64,000 nt of DNA, taken from the NCBI RefSeq assembly GCF_014204715.1, contig NZ_JACHLY010000002.1, positions 248,001 to 312,000 on the forward strand, written 5' to 3'. Below, in pieces: positions 31,419 through 39,003 of the stretch (its first letter is position 1; each line of letters starts with the position of its first letter). Under the pieces are notes generated by a model that was given only the letters and a program-made list of their open reading frames with translations, did no database searches and had not been told where the DNA came from. This stretch comes from Streptomonospora salina. GTDB taxonomy: Bacteria > Actinomycetota > Actinomycetes > Streptosporangiales > Streptosporangiaceae. The position numbers and the translations under genes are program-made.

Positions 31419-32645
31419 TTACAGCCGCACACCCAGCAGGGTGTCGGCGATGTCGCGCATCAGCGCCGGTGCGGCCGGGTCGGCGCCCCCGCCGGCCAGT
31501 GCGCTGTCGGCCCACGCGTCCAGAGCCGACACCGCCGCCGCGGTGTCCAAGTCCTCGGCCAGGGCCGCACGGACACGCTCCAACGCCGGACCCGCGTCCG
31601 GGCCGGATTCCAGGTCGGCGGCGGCGCGCCAGCGCTCCAGCCGCCGGGCGCCCTGCTGCAGCACCTCGTCGCTCCACTGCCAGGCGGTGCGGTAGTGGTG
31701 CGGCAGCATGGCCGTGCGCACGGCCATCGGGTCCACCCCCTGTTCGCGCAGCCGGGAGGAGAAGACCAGATTTCCGCGCGATTTCGACATCTTCTCGCCG
31801 TCGAGCCCGACCATGCCCACGTGCATGTACGCGCGCGAGTGCGGGCCGGTCCCGGTGGCGCAGCGCGCTTCGGCGGCGCCCATCTCGTGGTGGGGGAAGA
31901 CCAGATCGTCGCCGCCGCCGTTGAGATCGAAGCCCGCACCCAGCTCGGTCAGCGAGATGGCGCTGCACTCGACGTGCCAGCCGGGGCGGCCGCGCCCCAG
32001 CCGGGTGTCCCATGCCGGCTCGCCGGGGCGCTCCGCGCGCCACAGCAGCCAATCCAGCGGATCCTTCTTTCCGGGCCGCCGGGGGTCGCCGCCGCGTTCG
32101 GGGAACAGCTCCAGCATCGCCTCCCGCCCCAGGCCGCTGACCTCGCCGAACCGTTCGGCCTCGCCGACCGAGAAGTAGATGTCGCCGTCGAGCTCGTAAG
32201 CGGCGCCGGCGGCGCGGATGCGGTCGACGAAATCGGCGATGAGCTGCACCGACTCGACGACGCCGACGAAGGCGCGGGGCGGCAGGATCCGCATCGCCGC
32301 CATGTCGTCGCGGAAGACGCCGATCTCGCGCTCGGCCAGCTCCCGCCAGTCCTCGCCGTTGTCGCGGGCGCGCTCCAGCAGCGGGTCGTCGACGTCGGTG
32401 ACGTTCTGCACGTAGTCGACACGATGGCCGGAGTCGCGGAGCACGCGCTGCACCAGGTCGAACGTGAGATAGGTGAAAGCGTGGCCGATGTGGGCGGCGT
32501 CGTAGGGAGTGATCCCGCAGACGTACATCCGGGCGGTGGGACCGGGGTCGAGAGGGCGGACGGCGCCGGTGACGGTGTCGTGGACGCGGAGCGGGCCGCC
32601 GTTTCCGGGCAGGCGGACGAAGTCGGGAGCGGGCCAAGAACGCAT
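31419..32645 (-). CDS. mshC: Cysteine:GlcN-Ins ligase (mycothiol biosynthesis)
   Basis: A 408-residue paralogue of cysteinyl-tRNA synthetase that joins cysteine to GlcN-inositol, the third step of mycothiol synthesis. The class I HIGH motif appears in [17 protein letters not shown] (with a zinc cysteine), [14 protein letters not shown] and FPHHEM supply further zinc ligands, and KMSKSRGN is the KMSKS loop. The short C-terminus without an anticodon-binding domain separates MshC from CysS. ATG 32645 is preceded by TATCCT at 6 nt, indicating a leaderless start. Neighbouring PAC2 and SCO1664-type genes agree. Confidence 0.95.
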   Translation of the reverse strand: MRSWPAPDFVRLPGNGGPLRVHDTVTGAVRPLDPGPTARMYVCGITPYDAAHIGHAFTYLTFDLVQRVLRDSGHRVDYVQNVTDVDDPLLERARDNGEDWRELAEREIGVFRDDMAAMRILPPRAFVGVVESVQLIADFVDRIRAAGAAYELDGDIYFSVGEAERFGEVSGLGREAMLELFPERGGDPRRPGKKDPLDWLLWRAERPGEPAWDTRLGRGRPGWHVECSAISLTELGAGFDLNGGGDDLVFPHHEMGAAEARCATGTGPHSRAYMHVGMVGLDGEKMSKSRGNLVFSSRLREQGVDPMAVRTAMLPHHYRTAWQWSDEVLQQGARRLERWRAAADLESGPDAGPALERVRAALAEDLDTAAAVSALDAWADSALAGGGADPAAPALMRDIADTLLGVRL

Positions 32646-32651
32646 ACGCCG

Positions 32652-32657
32652 AGGATA
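32652..32657 (-). promoter_or_regulatory. -10 box (TATCCT) of leaderless mshC
   Basis: TATCCT on the minus strand lies 6 nt before ATG 32645, with no ribosome binding site. Confidence 0.48.
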
Positions 32658-32725
32658 TCGGCCGTTTTGGCGACCGAAGCCCCGGACGCACCGTAGTGTC
32701 TGGCACCCGCCCCGGCGCGCCCGGG

Positions 32726-32938
32726 TCAGCTCCGGGGGCGGGTGGCGACGATGCAGGTGGCGGCGACGGCCGCCGCCAGAGCGCACAGCAGCGCACCCAT
32801 GCCGTTGCCGGCGTGGCAGTGCAGCATCGCTGCGGGGAACGCCACAACGTACAGCAGCCAGTACCCGGCCCGTTCCCCCGCTCCGTGCGCGCGGTGCTCC
32901 CGGCCGCGGCCGGGCCGCGCCAATCGCGGCTGCGGCAT
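32726..32938 (-). CDS. Small two-segment membrane protein
   Basis: A 70-residue protein: a basic N-terminal 25 residues, then two membrane segments ([17 protein letters not shown] and [19 protein letters not shown]) joined by the short loop HAGNG. GGGGAGGGG lies about 7 nt before ATG 32938, which supports translation despite the small size. It is on the strand of mshC, 80 bp upstream of it. Function unknown. Confidence 0.55.
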   Translation of the reverse strand: MPQPRLARPGRGREHRAHGAGERAGYWLLYVVAFPAAMLHCHAGNGMGALLCALAAAVAATCIVATRPRS

Positions 32939-33099
32939 CGTCGTGCCCCTCCCCCGTCGCGCCCGTGGCGGGGATCGGGACCGGCCGGGCTCCCTCGCAG
33001 GGGCCTCTCGCGGGACCGGCACCGTCCCTGTCACAGACGGACGCCCACCGCGGCCGCACGGTTCACGCGCGGGTAAGCGGCCGGTCCCCGGCAGCTGCG

Positions 33100-33945
33100 T
33101 CAGCGCACCAGGTACCAGCCGGCGGGTTCGCCCGGGCGGGCCGTGAAGGCGTAGCGCAGGGTGTCGCGGCCGCAGGCCGCCAGTGTGACCGACGAGGTCG
33201 CCCACACCCGCTCCCCCAGCCGGAAGCGGGCGATGAGCGAGGAGGGGTCGTCGGTGCCGGTGCCGGTGCCCCCGGTACGGGCGTCCCCGCGCGCGGCCTC
33301 GTCCAGCAGGCCGCGCCACGCGCCCCAGATCCCGTCCACGGTGTCGGCGGCGGCGAGCCGGGACGGCGGCGGGTCGGGGCGGGTCCGGGCGAAGACGGGC
33401 CCGTGGCGGCGGGCGCGCGGCTCCTCGGCGTCGCAGCCGGAGTTGACCAGGACGGTGGTGCCCGCGGGCAGCGCCTGCTCGCGCAGCGCACTTCCGTCCC
33501 AGGAGTGCAGCACAGCGCGGTCGGCGCCGGCCACGAGCAGGTGGAAGGGGTCGTAGTGGCGCGCCTCGGACTCGTCGAGGTCGAAGGCGCCGCTCCGGGC
33601 CGCCGCCAGCGGCAGCCGACCGCGGCTGAAGCGGGCCGTCCCGCTCGGCACCGATGTGCCGGCGGGCGGGGCCGAGCCCGGCGCGGGTCCCCATTGCGGG
33701 TGGCGGCCGGAGGGCAGGACGCCGTTGAGCAGAGCGGCCACGCGCGGCGGGCCGGCGGCGCCGGGACGGCGCGCGGCCAGCCACGTCCCGCCCTCGCGGG
33801 TGTCGCGCCCGCCCACCAGGTCGGGGTGCTCGGGCCAGTGCGCCGCCGGGCGCTCCCAGGCGCGGTCGGCCATCTCGTCGCGCAGCGCGGCCAGCACCAG
33901 CGGCGTCGACGCCGCAGGGTCGAAGCCGACGATCACCGTGCACAT
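33100..33945 (-). CDS. NRDE/TANGO2-family protein
   Basis: A 281-residue member of the NRDE (TANGO2) family. It begins MCTVIVGF, with Cys2 at the position of an N-terminal nucleophile, and continues with the family's WPEHPDLVGGRDTREGGTWL and GLLNGV-like ALLNGVLPSGRHP. The later part holds YDPFHLLVAG and LPAGTTVLVNSGCD. The family resembles Ntn hydrolases but the substrate is not established. ATG 33945 is preceded by GGAGG at 4 nt, which decides it over upstream in-frame codons. It is not obviously tied to the genes on either side. Confidence 0.82.
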   Translation of the reverse strand: MCTVIVGFDPAASTPLVLAALRDEMADRAWERPAAHWPEHPDLVGGRDTREGGTWLAARRPGAAGPPRVAALLNGVLPSGRHPQWGPAPGSAPPAGTSVPSGTARFSRGRLPLAAARSGAFDLDESEARHYDPFHLLVAGADRAVLHSWDGSALREQALPAGTTVLVNSGCDAEEPRARRHGPVFARTRPDPPPSRLAAADTVDGIWGAWRGLLDEAARGDARTGGTGTGTDDPSSLIARFRLGERVWATSSVTLAACGRDTLRYAFTARPGEPAGWYLVR

Positions 33946-34164
33946 CCCGCCTCCGTCTCCTGCTCCTGCGCGGCTCCCGGGCCCGCGGGCCCGGGAGGAT
34001 CCGCACACGGATCCAACGCTCCCGGACGGCGGGGTGTTCCACGGCGGGCGGCCCCGTGCGCCCGTCGCTCCGGGGCCGCCGGAAACGACCTCGGGATTCT
34101 CACCGTTCTCCGGCACCTGCGCCGGTAACGACCTCGCGCTCGGCGGAGCTCTGGGCGCGCGGCC

Positions 34165-34911
34165 CTAGACCGGCGGCCAGGGGACGGCCGGCCAGTCGGG
34201 CGAGGGGTAGGGGTGCACGCGGTGGTGGAGCAGCAACCGGACACGGCGCAGCACCGCGTAGCCTTCCGGTCCGGTGAGGTGGCGCCGCAGCTCCGCGGCC
34301 ACCGGGCTGTCGGGGTCGCGCAGCCGCTCCTCCAGCTGCGCGAGCCCCTCCAGGGCCTCGCCGGTGAGCGGCTCGCCCTGCCACTGCCACAGCACGGTGC
34401 GCAGCTTGTAGTCCTCGGCGAAGGAGACGCCGTGGTCGCAGCCGTAGAGGTGGCCGGACGGCGTGGGCAGCAGGTGCCCGACCTTGCGGTCGGAGTTGTT
34501 GATCACCGCGTCGAGGACGGCCATGCGCCGCAGTCCCGCGTGGCGGGTGTCGCGGGCGAGGTCGACGAGGTCGACGCCGGTGTCGCCGTCGATCCACAGC
34601 TGGACCATGCCCTCGCCGAAGGGGCCGTCGCGGTGGACCGTGGGCGGCACGACGTCCCAGCCCAGTGCGTCGGAGACCGCGAACGCCGACAGCTCGCGGC
34701 CGGCGAGGGTCCCCTCGGGGAAGTCCCACAGCGGACGCTCCCCCGCGACCGGCTTGTAGACGCAGCCGGCCTCGGCGCCGCCGGGCGCGGCCACCGTGCA
34801 GTACAGCGTCGCGTTGGACGCCTCGGTCAGCCGGCCCGTCGGCGTCAGCTCGCCGACGCTCAGCAGCTCCAGGGCGGCGCTGGTCGACAGCCCCTCGAAC
34901 GACGCGGTCAT
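34165..34911 (-). CDS. SCO1664-family protein (kinase-like fold)
   Basis: A 248-residue protein of the actinobacterial SCO1664 family, distantly like phosphatidylinositol 3-/4-kinase or HipA catalytic domains. Visible parts are CVYKPVAGERPLWDFPEGTL (nucleotide-binding lysine), LDAVINNSDRKVGHLL (catalytic-type Asn/Asp) and GCDHGVSFAEDYKLRTVLW (metal-binding Asp). Its reaction is unknown. It follows the DUF3090 gene by 40 bp on the same strand, and both flank the mshC region, an arrangement I recall from other actinomycetes. Confidence 0.88.
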   Translation of the reverse strand: MTASFEGLSTSAALELLSVGELTPTGRLTEASNATLYCTVAAPGGAEAGCVYKPVAGERPLWDFPEGTLAGRELSAFAVSDALGWDVVPPTVHRDGPFGEGMVQLWIDGDTGVDLVDLARDTRHAGLRRMAVLDAVINNSDRKVGHLLPTPSGHLYGCDHGVSFAEDYKLRTVLWQWQGEPLTGEALEGLAQLEERLRDPDSPVAAELRRHLTGPEGYAVLRRVRLLLHHRVHPYPSPDWPAVPWPPV

Positions 34912-34951
34912 GGCCCCTGTCCTCTAGCGGTCCCGCTTGCTCGGCCCGGAC

Positions 34952-35533
34952 TCACATTCCGCCGGGCTTGTACCCGTTCTGGCGCGGGCAGATGTGGCCT
35001 TCGGGGTCGAGCGGCCGGCCGCACAGCGGGCAGTCGGGCCGCCCGGCCGCCACGACCTTCATCGCGCGGCCCGCGAAGGCGCGCGCGGCCGCGGCCGTCA
35101 GGTGCACGCGCAGCACGTCGCGCCCTGCGGGGACGTCGTCGGCGAAGACCGCGGGTGCCTCGTTGCCTCCCTCGTCCTCGGACTCGGCGTCGGACTCGTC
35201 GATCTGCTGGGCCTCGATGATGACCCGCGAGGATTCGGCGTCCCAGGCCAGGGCGAGCGTGCCCACCCGGAAGTCCTCGTCGATGGGCTGCTCCAGCGGG
35301 CCGTCGTCCTGGTCGGCGGATCCGCCGGACTCCAGCGGATCGCCGAAGCGCTGGCGCACCTCCTCCAGCAGTTCCTCGATGCGCTCTGCCAGCGCTGATA
35401 CCTGGGCTTTCTCCACTACGGCGCTGGTGACGCGGCCGCCGCCGGCGGCCTGCAGGAAGAAGGTGCGCTCCCCGGGCTGGCCTACCGTTCCGGCGACGAA
35501 GCGCTCCGGAGGGTCGTACTCGAACACGGACAT
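34952..35533 (-). CDS. DUF3090 family protein with C-terminal zinc-ribbon
   Basis: A 193-residue protein. The DUF3090 part starts VFEYDPPERFVAGTVGQPGE and includes FFLQAAGGGRVTSAVVEKAQ; the end CPLCGRPLDPEGHICPRQNG provides CxxC plus CxH-type ligands for a metal. Function unknown; the family is nearly confined to actinobacteria and travels with the phosphomutase and SCO1664-type genes. A 24-bp gap to the phosphomutase gene contains its own TAGGGT box 7 nt from the start, so it can be expressed separately. Confidence 0.88.
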   Translation of the reverse strand: MSVFEYDPPERFVAGTVGQPGERTFFLQAAGGGRVTSAVVEKAQVSALAERIEELLEEVRQRFGDPLESGGSADQDDGPLEQPIDEDFRVGTLALAWDAESSRVIIEAQQIDESDAESEDEGGNEAPAVFADDVPAGRDVLRVHLTAAAARAFAGRAMKVVAAGRPDCPLCGRPLDPEGHICPRQNGYKPGGM

Positions 35534-35540
35534 GCAATGA

Positions 35541-35546
35541 ACCCTA
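35541..35546 (-). promoter_or_regulatory. -10 box (TAGGGT) of leaderless DUF3090 gene
   Basis: TAGGGT on the minus strand lies 7 nt before ATG 35533, squeezed between that gene and the upstream stop codon at 35558. Confidence 0.48.
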
Positions 35547-35557
35547 GAGGATCGTGG

Positions 35558-36331
35558 TCAGGCGTGCGATTCGCCGGCGGCTGCGGGCTCGGCACCGCCC
35601 GCGCCGCCGCCCACTGCGGCGTCGCCGGGCGTCTGGTCGGGCGCCGGCACCAGGCCCTCCACGGAGCCGCCGACGTCGTTGAGCCGCACCACGAAGGGCC
35701 GCACGCTGGTGTAGCGCACCGCCGTCAGCGAGCAGGGGTCGGCTTGGACGCGCTGGAACTGGTCCAGGTGCAGGCCGAGCGCATCGGCCGTGATCGCCTT
35801 GATGACGTCGCCGTGGCTGCACACCACGTAGACGGGACCGGCCGCGCCCGCGGTGAGCCGGTCGTTCCACTCCCGCACGGCGGCTACGGCGCGCGCCGAC
35901 ATCGCGCTCAAGCTCTCGCCGTCGGGGAACCGGGCCGCGCTCGGGTGCGCCTGGACGGTGCGCCACAGCGGCTCGCCGGCGAGGTCGCCGAGCCTGCGGC
36001 CGGTCCAGGAGCCGTAGTCGACCTCGACGAACCGCTCGTCGGTGGTCACCTCGCGTCCGGCGGCCGCGGCGATCGCCCCCGCGGTCTCCTGGCAGCGCTC
36101 CAGCGGGCTGGAGACCACGGCGTCCAGGTCGAGGCCGCCCAGTCTGCGCGCGAGGCCGTCGGCTTGGGCGCGGCCCCGCTCGTCGAGGTGTACGCCGGGG
36201 CTGCGCCCGGTCAGGGTGGCGCCGGTGGACGCGGTGAGTCCGTGCCGTACCAGAAGCAGGGTCGCGACGGGGTCGGGCTCCGGCCGTTCGTCGCTTTCCC
36301 CGCTCCCGGGGCTGTGCTGCGTAGTGCCCAT
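35558..36331 (-). CDS. Histidine phosphatase family protein (MSMEG_4193-type phosphomutase)
   Basis: A 257-residue enzyme of the phosphoglycerate-mutase-like superfamily. LLLVRHGLTA holds the phosphorylated histidine, SSPLERCQETA and FVEVDYGSWTGRRLGDL are standard, and VYVVCSHGDVIKAITADA has the second catalytic histidine. The reaction is not known for this subgroup. ATG 36331 is chosen over GTG 36340 because TAGGGT stands 7 nt before it and overlaps the GTG. A Gly/Ala-rich tail closes the protein. It is 25 bp downstream of uppP. Confidence 0.88.
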   Translation of the reverse strand: MGTTQHSPGSGESDERPEPDPVATLLLVRHGLTASTGATLTGRSPGVHLDERGRAQADGLARRLGGLDLDAVVSSPLERCQETAGAIAAAAGREVTTDERFVEVDYGSWTGRRLGDLAGEPLWRTVQAHPSAARFPDGESLSAMSARAVAAVREWNDRLTAGAAGPVYVVCSHGDVIKAITADALGLHLDQFQRVQADPCSLTAVRYTSVRPFVVRLNDVGGSVEGLVPAPDQTPGDAAVGGGAGGAEPAAAGESHA

Positions 36332-36338
36332 CGGCGCC

Positions 36339-36344
36339 ACCCTA
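36339..36344 (-). promoter_or_regulatory. -10 box (TAGGGT) of leaderless phosphomutase gene
   Basis: TAGGGT on the minus strand, 7 nt before ATG 36331, in the 25-bp gap after uppP. Confidence 0.48.
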
Positions 36345-36356
36345 TCGGCTGCGCGC

Positions 36357-37535
36357 CTACTGCCCGGCGGCCGTGTCGGCCTGCGGGTCGTAGGGCTGTC
36401 CGGTGTAGGGATCGATCGGCAGTCCGGTCTCCGGGTCGATCCGGACGTTCTCGCCGGTGTCGGGGTCGCGGTACTGCCCCGTCTCGGGGTCTTGGGCCAG
36501 GCCGGTTCCGGGGTCGATCGGCCAGCCCGTGACCGGGTCGGTGCCGGCCTCGGACGTGGCGGAGGGTTCGCCGCTCGGCGAGTCGGGAGGCGGCGTGGCC
36601 TCGTCCCGGCTTTCGCCGGTGTCCTCGCCTTCTCCGGCGTCCTCGCCTTCGCCCTCGTCGCGGTTCTGCTCTCCCTGCGAGCTCGGCGGCGGCGTCTCGG
36701 CGCCGGCTTCGCCTCCGTCGGGGGCGATCACGTTGAAGCTGACCAGCGTCAGGATGAGCAGGCCCAGCGCGCAGCGGTAGTAGACGAAGGGCATGAAGCT
36801 GTGCGTGGTGATGAAGCGCATCAGCCAGGCGATGACGACGTAGCCGATGACGAAGGCCACCGCCGTGCCCACGAGGGCGGCGGTCCAGCCGGCGTACTCG
36901 TTGTCGCCGATATCGGTGAGCTTGTAGAAGCCCGAGGCGAATACGGCCGGCATGGCCAGCAGGAAGGCGTACTCGGCGGCGTCGGCGCGCTTGAAGCCCA
37001 GCAGCCGACCGCCGGTGATGGTGGCGCCCGAGCGCGAGACGCCGGGGATCAGCGCCAGGGTCTGGAACAGCCCGTAGACCAGGCCGCGGCCCATGGTCAG
37101 ATCGACCAGGGTGCGGTGCTTGCGCATATAGAGGTCGGCCATGCCCAGGAAGACGCCGAAGACGATCAGGGTCAGCGCGATCAGCCGCAGGTCGCGGAAG
37201 AGGCTGTCGATCTGCTCCTCCAGCGCCAGGCCCAGCACGCCGATCGGGATGGTGCCGACGATGACGTACCAGCCCATCCGGGCGTTCATGTCCGAGCGGA
37301 GCTCGCGGTCCAACAGCGACCGCGTCCACGTGGACAGGATCAGCCAGATGCGCTTGCGGAAGTAGAGCAGTACGGCGAGCTCGGTGCCGATCTGGCTGAC
37401 CGCGGTGAAGGCGGCTCCCGGATCGGGCCAGCCGAGGAAGGCGGACACCACGCGCAGGTGGCCGCTGGAGGAGATCGGCAGGAATTCGGTCAGTCCTTGG
37501 ATGACGCCAAGGATGATGGCCTCGACTATGGACAC
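36357..37535 (-). CDS. uppP: Undecaprenyl-diphosphate phosphatase with DPxTG-repeat tail
   Basis: A 392-residue protein. Residues 1 to about 270 form the BacA/UppP membrane enzyme that recycles the lipid carrier of cell-wall synthesis: IVEAIILGVIQGLTEFLPIS, SSGHL, LLYFRKRIW, and LIPGVSRSGATITGGRLLGF, with the conserved acidic and arginine residues. Canonical members end near here. This one continues about 120 residues: an acidic Glu/Gly/Asp region, then six DPxTG units spaced mostly every eight residues (DPVTGWPI, DPGTGLAQ, DPETGQYR and so on) ending DPQADTAAGQ. GTG 37535 gives the standard N-terminus. Confidence 0.92.
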   Translation of the reverse strand: MSIVEAIILGVIQGLTEFLPISSSGHLRVVSAFLGWPDPGAAFTAVSQIGTELAVLLYFRKRIWLILSTWTRSLLDRELRSDMNARMGWYVIVGTIPIGVLGLALEEQIDSLFRDLRLIALTLIVFGVFLGMADLYMRKHRTLVDLTMGRGLVYGLFQTLALIPGVSRSGATITGGRLLGFKRADAAEYAFLLAMPAVFASGFYKLTDIGDNEYAGWTAALVGTAVAFVIGYVVIAWLMRFITTHSFMPFVYYRCALGLLILTLVSFNVIAPDGGEAGAETPPPSSQGEQNRDEGEGEDAGEGEDTGESRDEATPPPDSPSGEPSATSEAGTDPVTGWPIDPGTGLAQDPETGQYRDPDTGENVRIDPETGLPIDPYTGQPYDPQADTAAGQ

Positions 37536-37923
37536 GGCGGGCTCGGCTCCTGGGTCTTCGGTCGGGTGCGTGGGGCTCCAGTGCCCGGGCTCCGGGGCCG
37601 GGGGGCGATTGCCGCGCCGGTCGTGGGAGCGCAGGCACGGCCGGGCTCCCGCACGCTGTGGCAGGCGGGAGCGGCGCCTTCTCCGATCGGGGGCGGACGG
37701 GGCGCTCCGCGCCGCGTGCGGGGGCGGACCACGGCAGCTTACTGGGATCGCCGGTGTCACGGAATCCGGGCGGCGCCACCGCCCCGCTGCGGCGGGCCGC
37801 AGCCGCCTCCGCAGGCGCGTCCGCCCCGTCCGCCCTCGCGGCACCGCAATGACTTTGCGTGACCTGGAGGCCGCGCGGTGCGGTCCAGCGAACGCGACGG
37901 CGGCACCGGGTAATCTCCGCGCC
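37536..37923. other. Divergent region between uppP and the aldo/keto reductase gene
   Basis: 388 bp holding the promoter of the reductase at its right edge (TAATCT at 37911). No gene, RNA or repeat recognised; the open frames read as Arg/Pro/Gly-rich noise. Confidence 0.5.
37911..37916 (+). promoter_or_regulatory. -10 box (TAATCT) of the aldo/keto reductase gene
   Basis: TAATCT lies 7 nt before ATG 37924, with no ribosome binding site. Confidence 0.5.
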
Positions 37924-38883
37924 ATGGAACAGCGACAGGCGGGCGGATCGGGGCTCTGGGTCTCGCGCACGGCCCTGGGCACGATGACCTGGGGAAAGGA
38001 CACCCAGGAAGAAGATGCCGCCGACCAGCTCACCGCGTTCGTGGACGCCGGCGGAACGCTGATCGACACAGCCGACATCTACGGCGGAGGCCAGAGCGAG
38101 CGCATCGTCGGGCGGCTGGTGAGCGGCGTCGTGCGGCGCGACGATGTGATCATCGCCACCAAGTCGGGGCACACGCCGCAGGGGTTCCGCCCGTGCGATC
38201 TGTCGCGCCGGCACCTGCTCGCGGCGCTGGACGCGTCGCTGCGCCGGCTGCGCACCGACCACATCGACCTGTGGCAGCTGCACGTGCGCGATCCCGACAC
38301 CCCCGTGGAAGAGACGCTGGCGGCCCTGGAGGCGGCCGAGCGCGCGGGCAAGGTCCGCTATGCGGGCACCGGCGATTTCGCCGCCTGGCAGTTCGCCACC
38401 TACGCCGCCTGGCAGCGGGCGGCCACCCGCCACGCCGCCGCCCCGATCGTGACGGCCGGCTGTGAATACTCCCTGCTCAACCGCGCGCCCGAGCGCGACC
38501 TGCTGCCGGCCCTCGGCGACCTCGGCGCCGGGCTGATCGCGTGGTCGCCGCTGGGCCGCGGTGTGCTCAGCGCCCAGTACCGCAGCGGCGTCCCCGGCGA
38601 ATCGCGGGCCGCCCGCGCCCACATGGCCGCCTACGTCGAGCCCTACCTGGACGAGCGCAGCAGGCGCATCGTCGAGTCGGTCTGCACGGCCGCCGAGGGC
38701 CTGGGGGTCTCGCCGCTGGCCGTCGCGCTGAGCTGGGTCCGCGACCGCGCGGGCGTGGCCGCCGCGGTCGTGGGACCGCGGACGACGGCCCAACTGGAGG
38801 AGATCCTGGCGCTGGAGAGCGTCGAGCTGCCGCGCGAGATCCGCGACGCCCTGGACGACGCCTCCTCGGCCCCGGCTCCCTAG
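37924..38883 (+). CDS. Aldo/keto reductase
   Basis: A 319-residue NADPH-dependent reductase. The catalytic tetrad is visible: Asp and Tyr in LIDTADIYGGGQSE, Lys in IIATKSGH and His in LWQLHVRDPD. NADP-binding features include YSLLNRAPERDLLPA, IAWSPLGRGVLSAQY and VVGPRTTAQLEE. ATG 37924 gives the usual start (SGLWVSRTALGTMTWG); an in-frame ATG at 37849 is rejected because TAATCT sits 7 nt before the chosen start. Substrate unknown. It diverges from uppP and is followed by the RecD2-like gene 120 bp on. Confidence 0.9.
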   Translation: MEQRQAGGSGLWVSRTALGTMTWGKDTQEEDAADQLTAFVDAGGTLIDTADIYGGGQSERIVGRLVSGVVRRDDVIIATKSGHTPQGFRPCDLSRRHLLAALDASLRRLRTDHIDLWQLHVRDPDTPVEETLAALEAAERAGKVRYAGTGDFAAWQFATYAAWQRAATRHAAAPIVTAGCEYSLLNRAPERDLLPALGDLGAGLIAWSPLGRGVLSAQYRSGVPGESRAARAHMAAYVEPYLDERSRRIVESVCTAAEGLGVSPLAVALSWVRDRAGVAAAVVGPRTTAQLEEILALESVELPREIRDALDDASSAPAP

Positions 38884-39003
38884 ACCGCCGAGGGGGAGAC
38901 GGCCGGTCGGAAGCGGCGGCCTGTGGACGAGCGCGCCCGGGAGTCGGCGGCACTCGCTAGGCTCCGCAGGGACGTAGAACGCCGTCGGAGAGGATCTGCC
39001 GCC

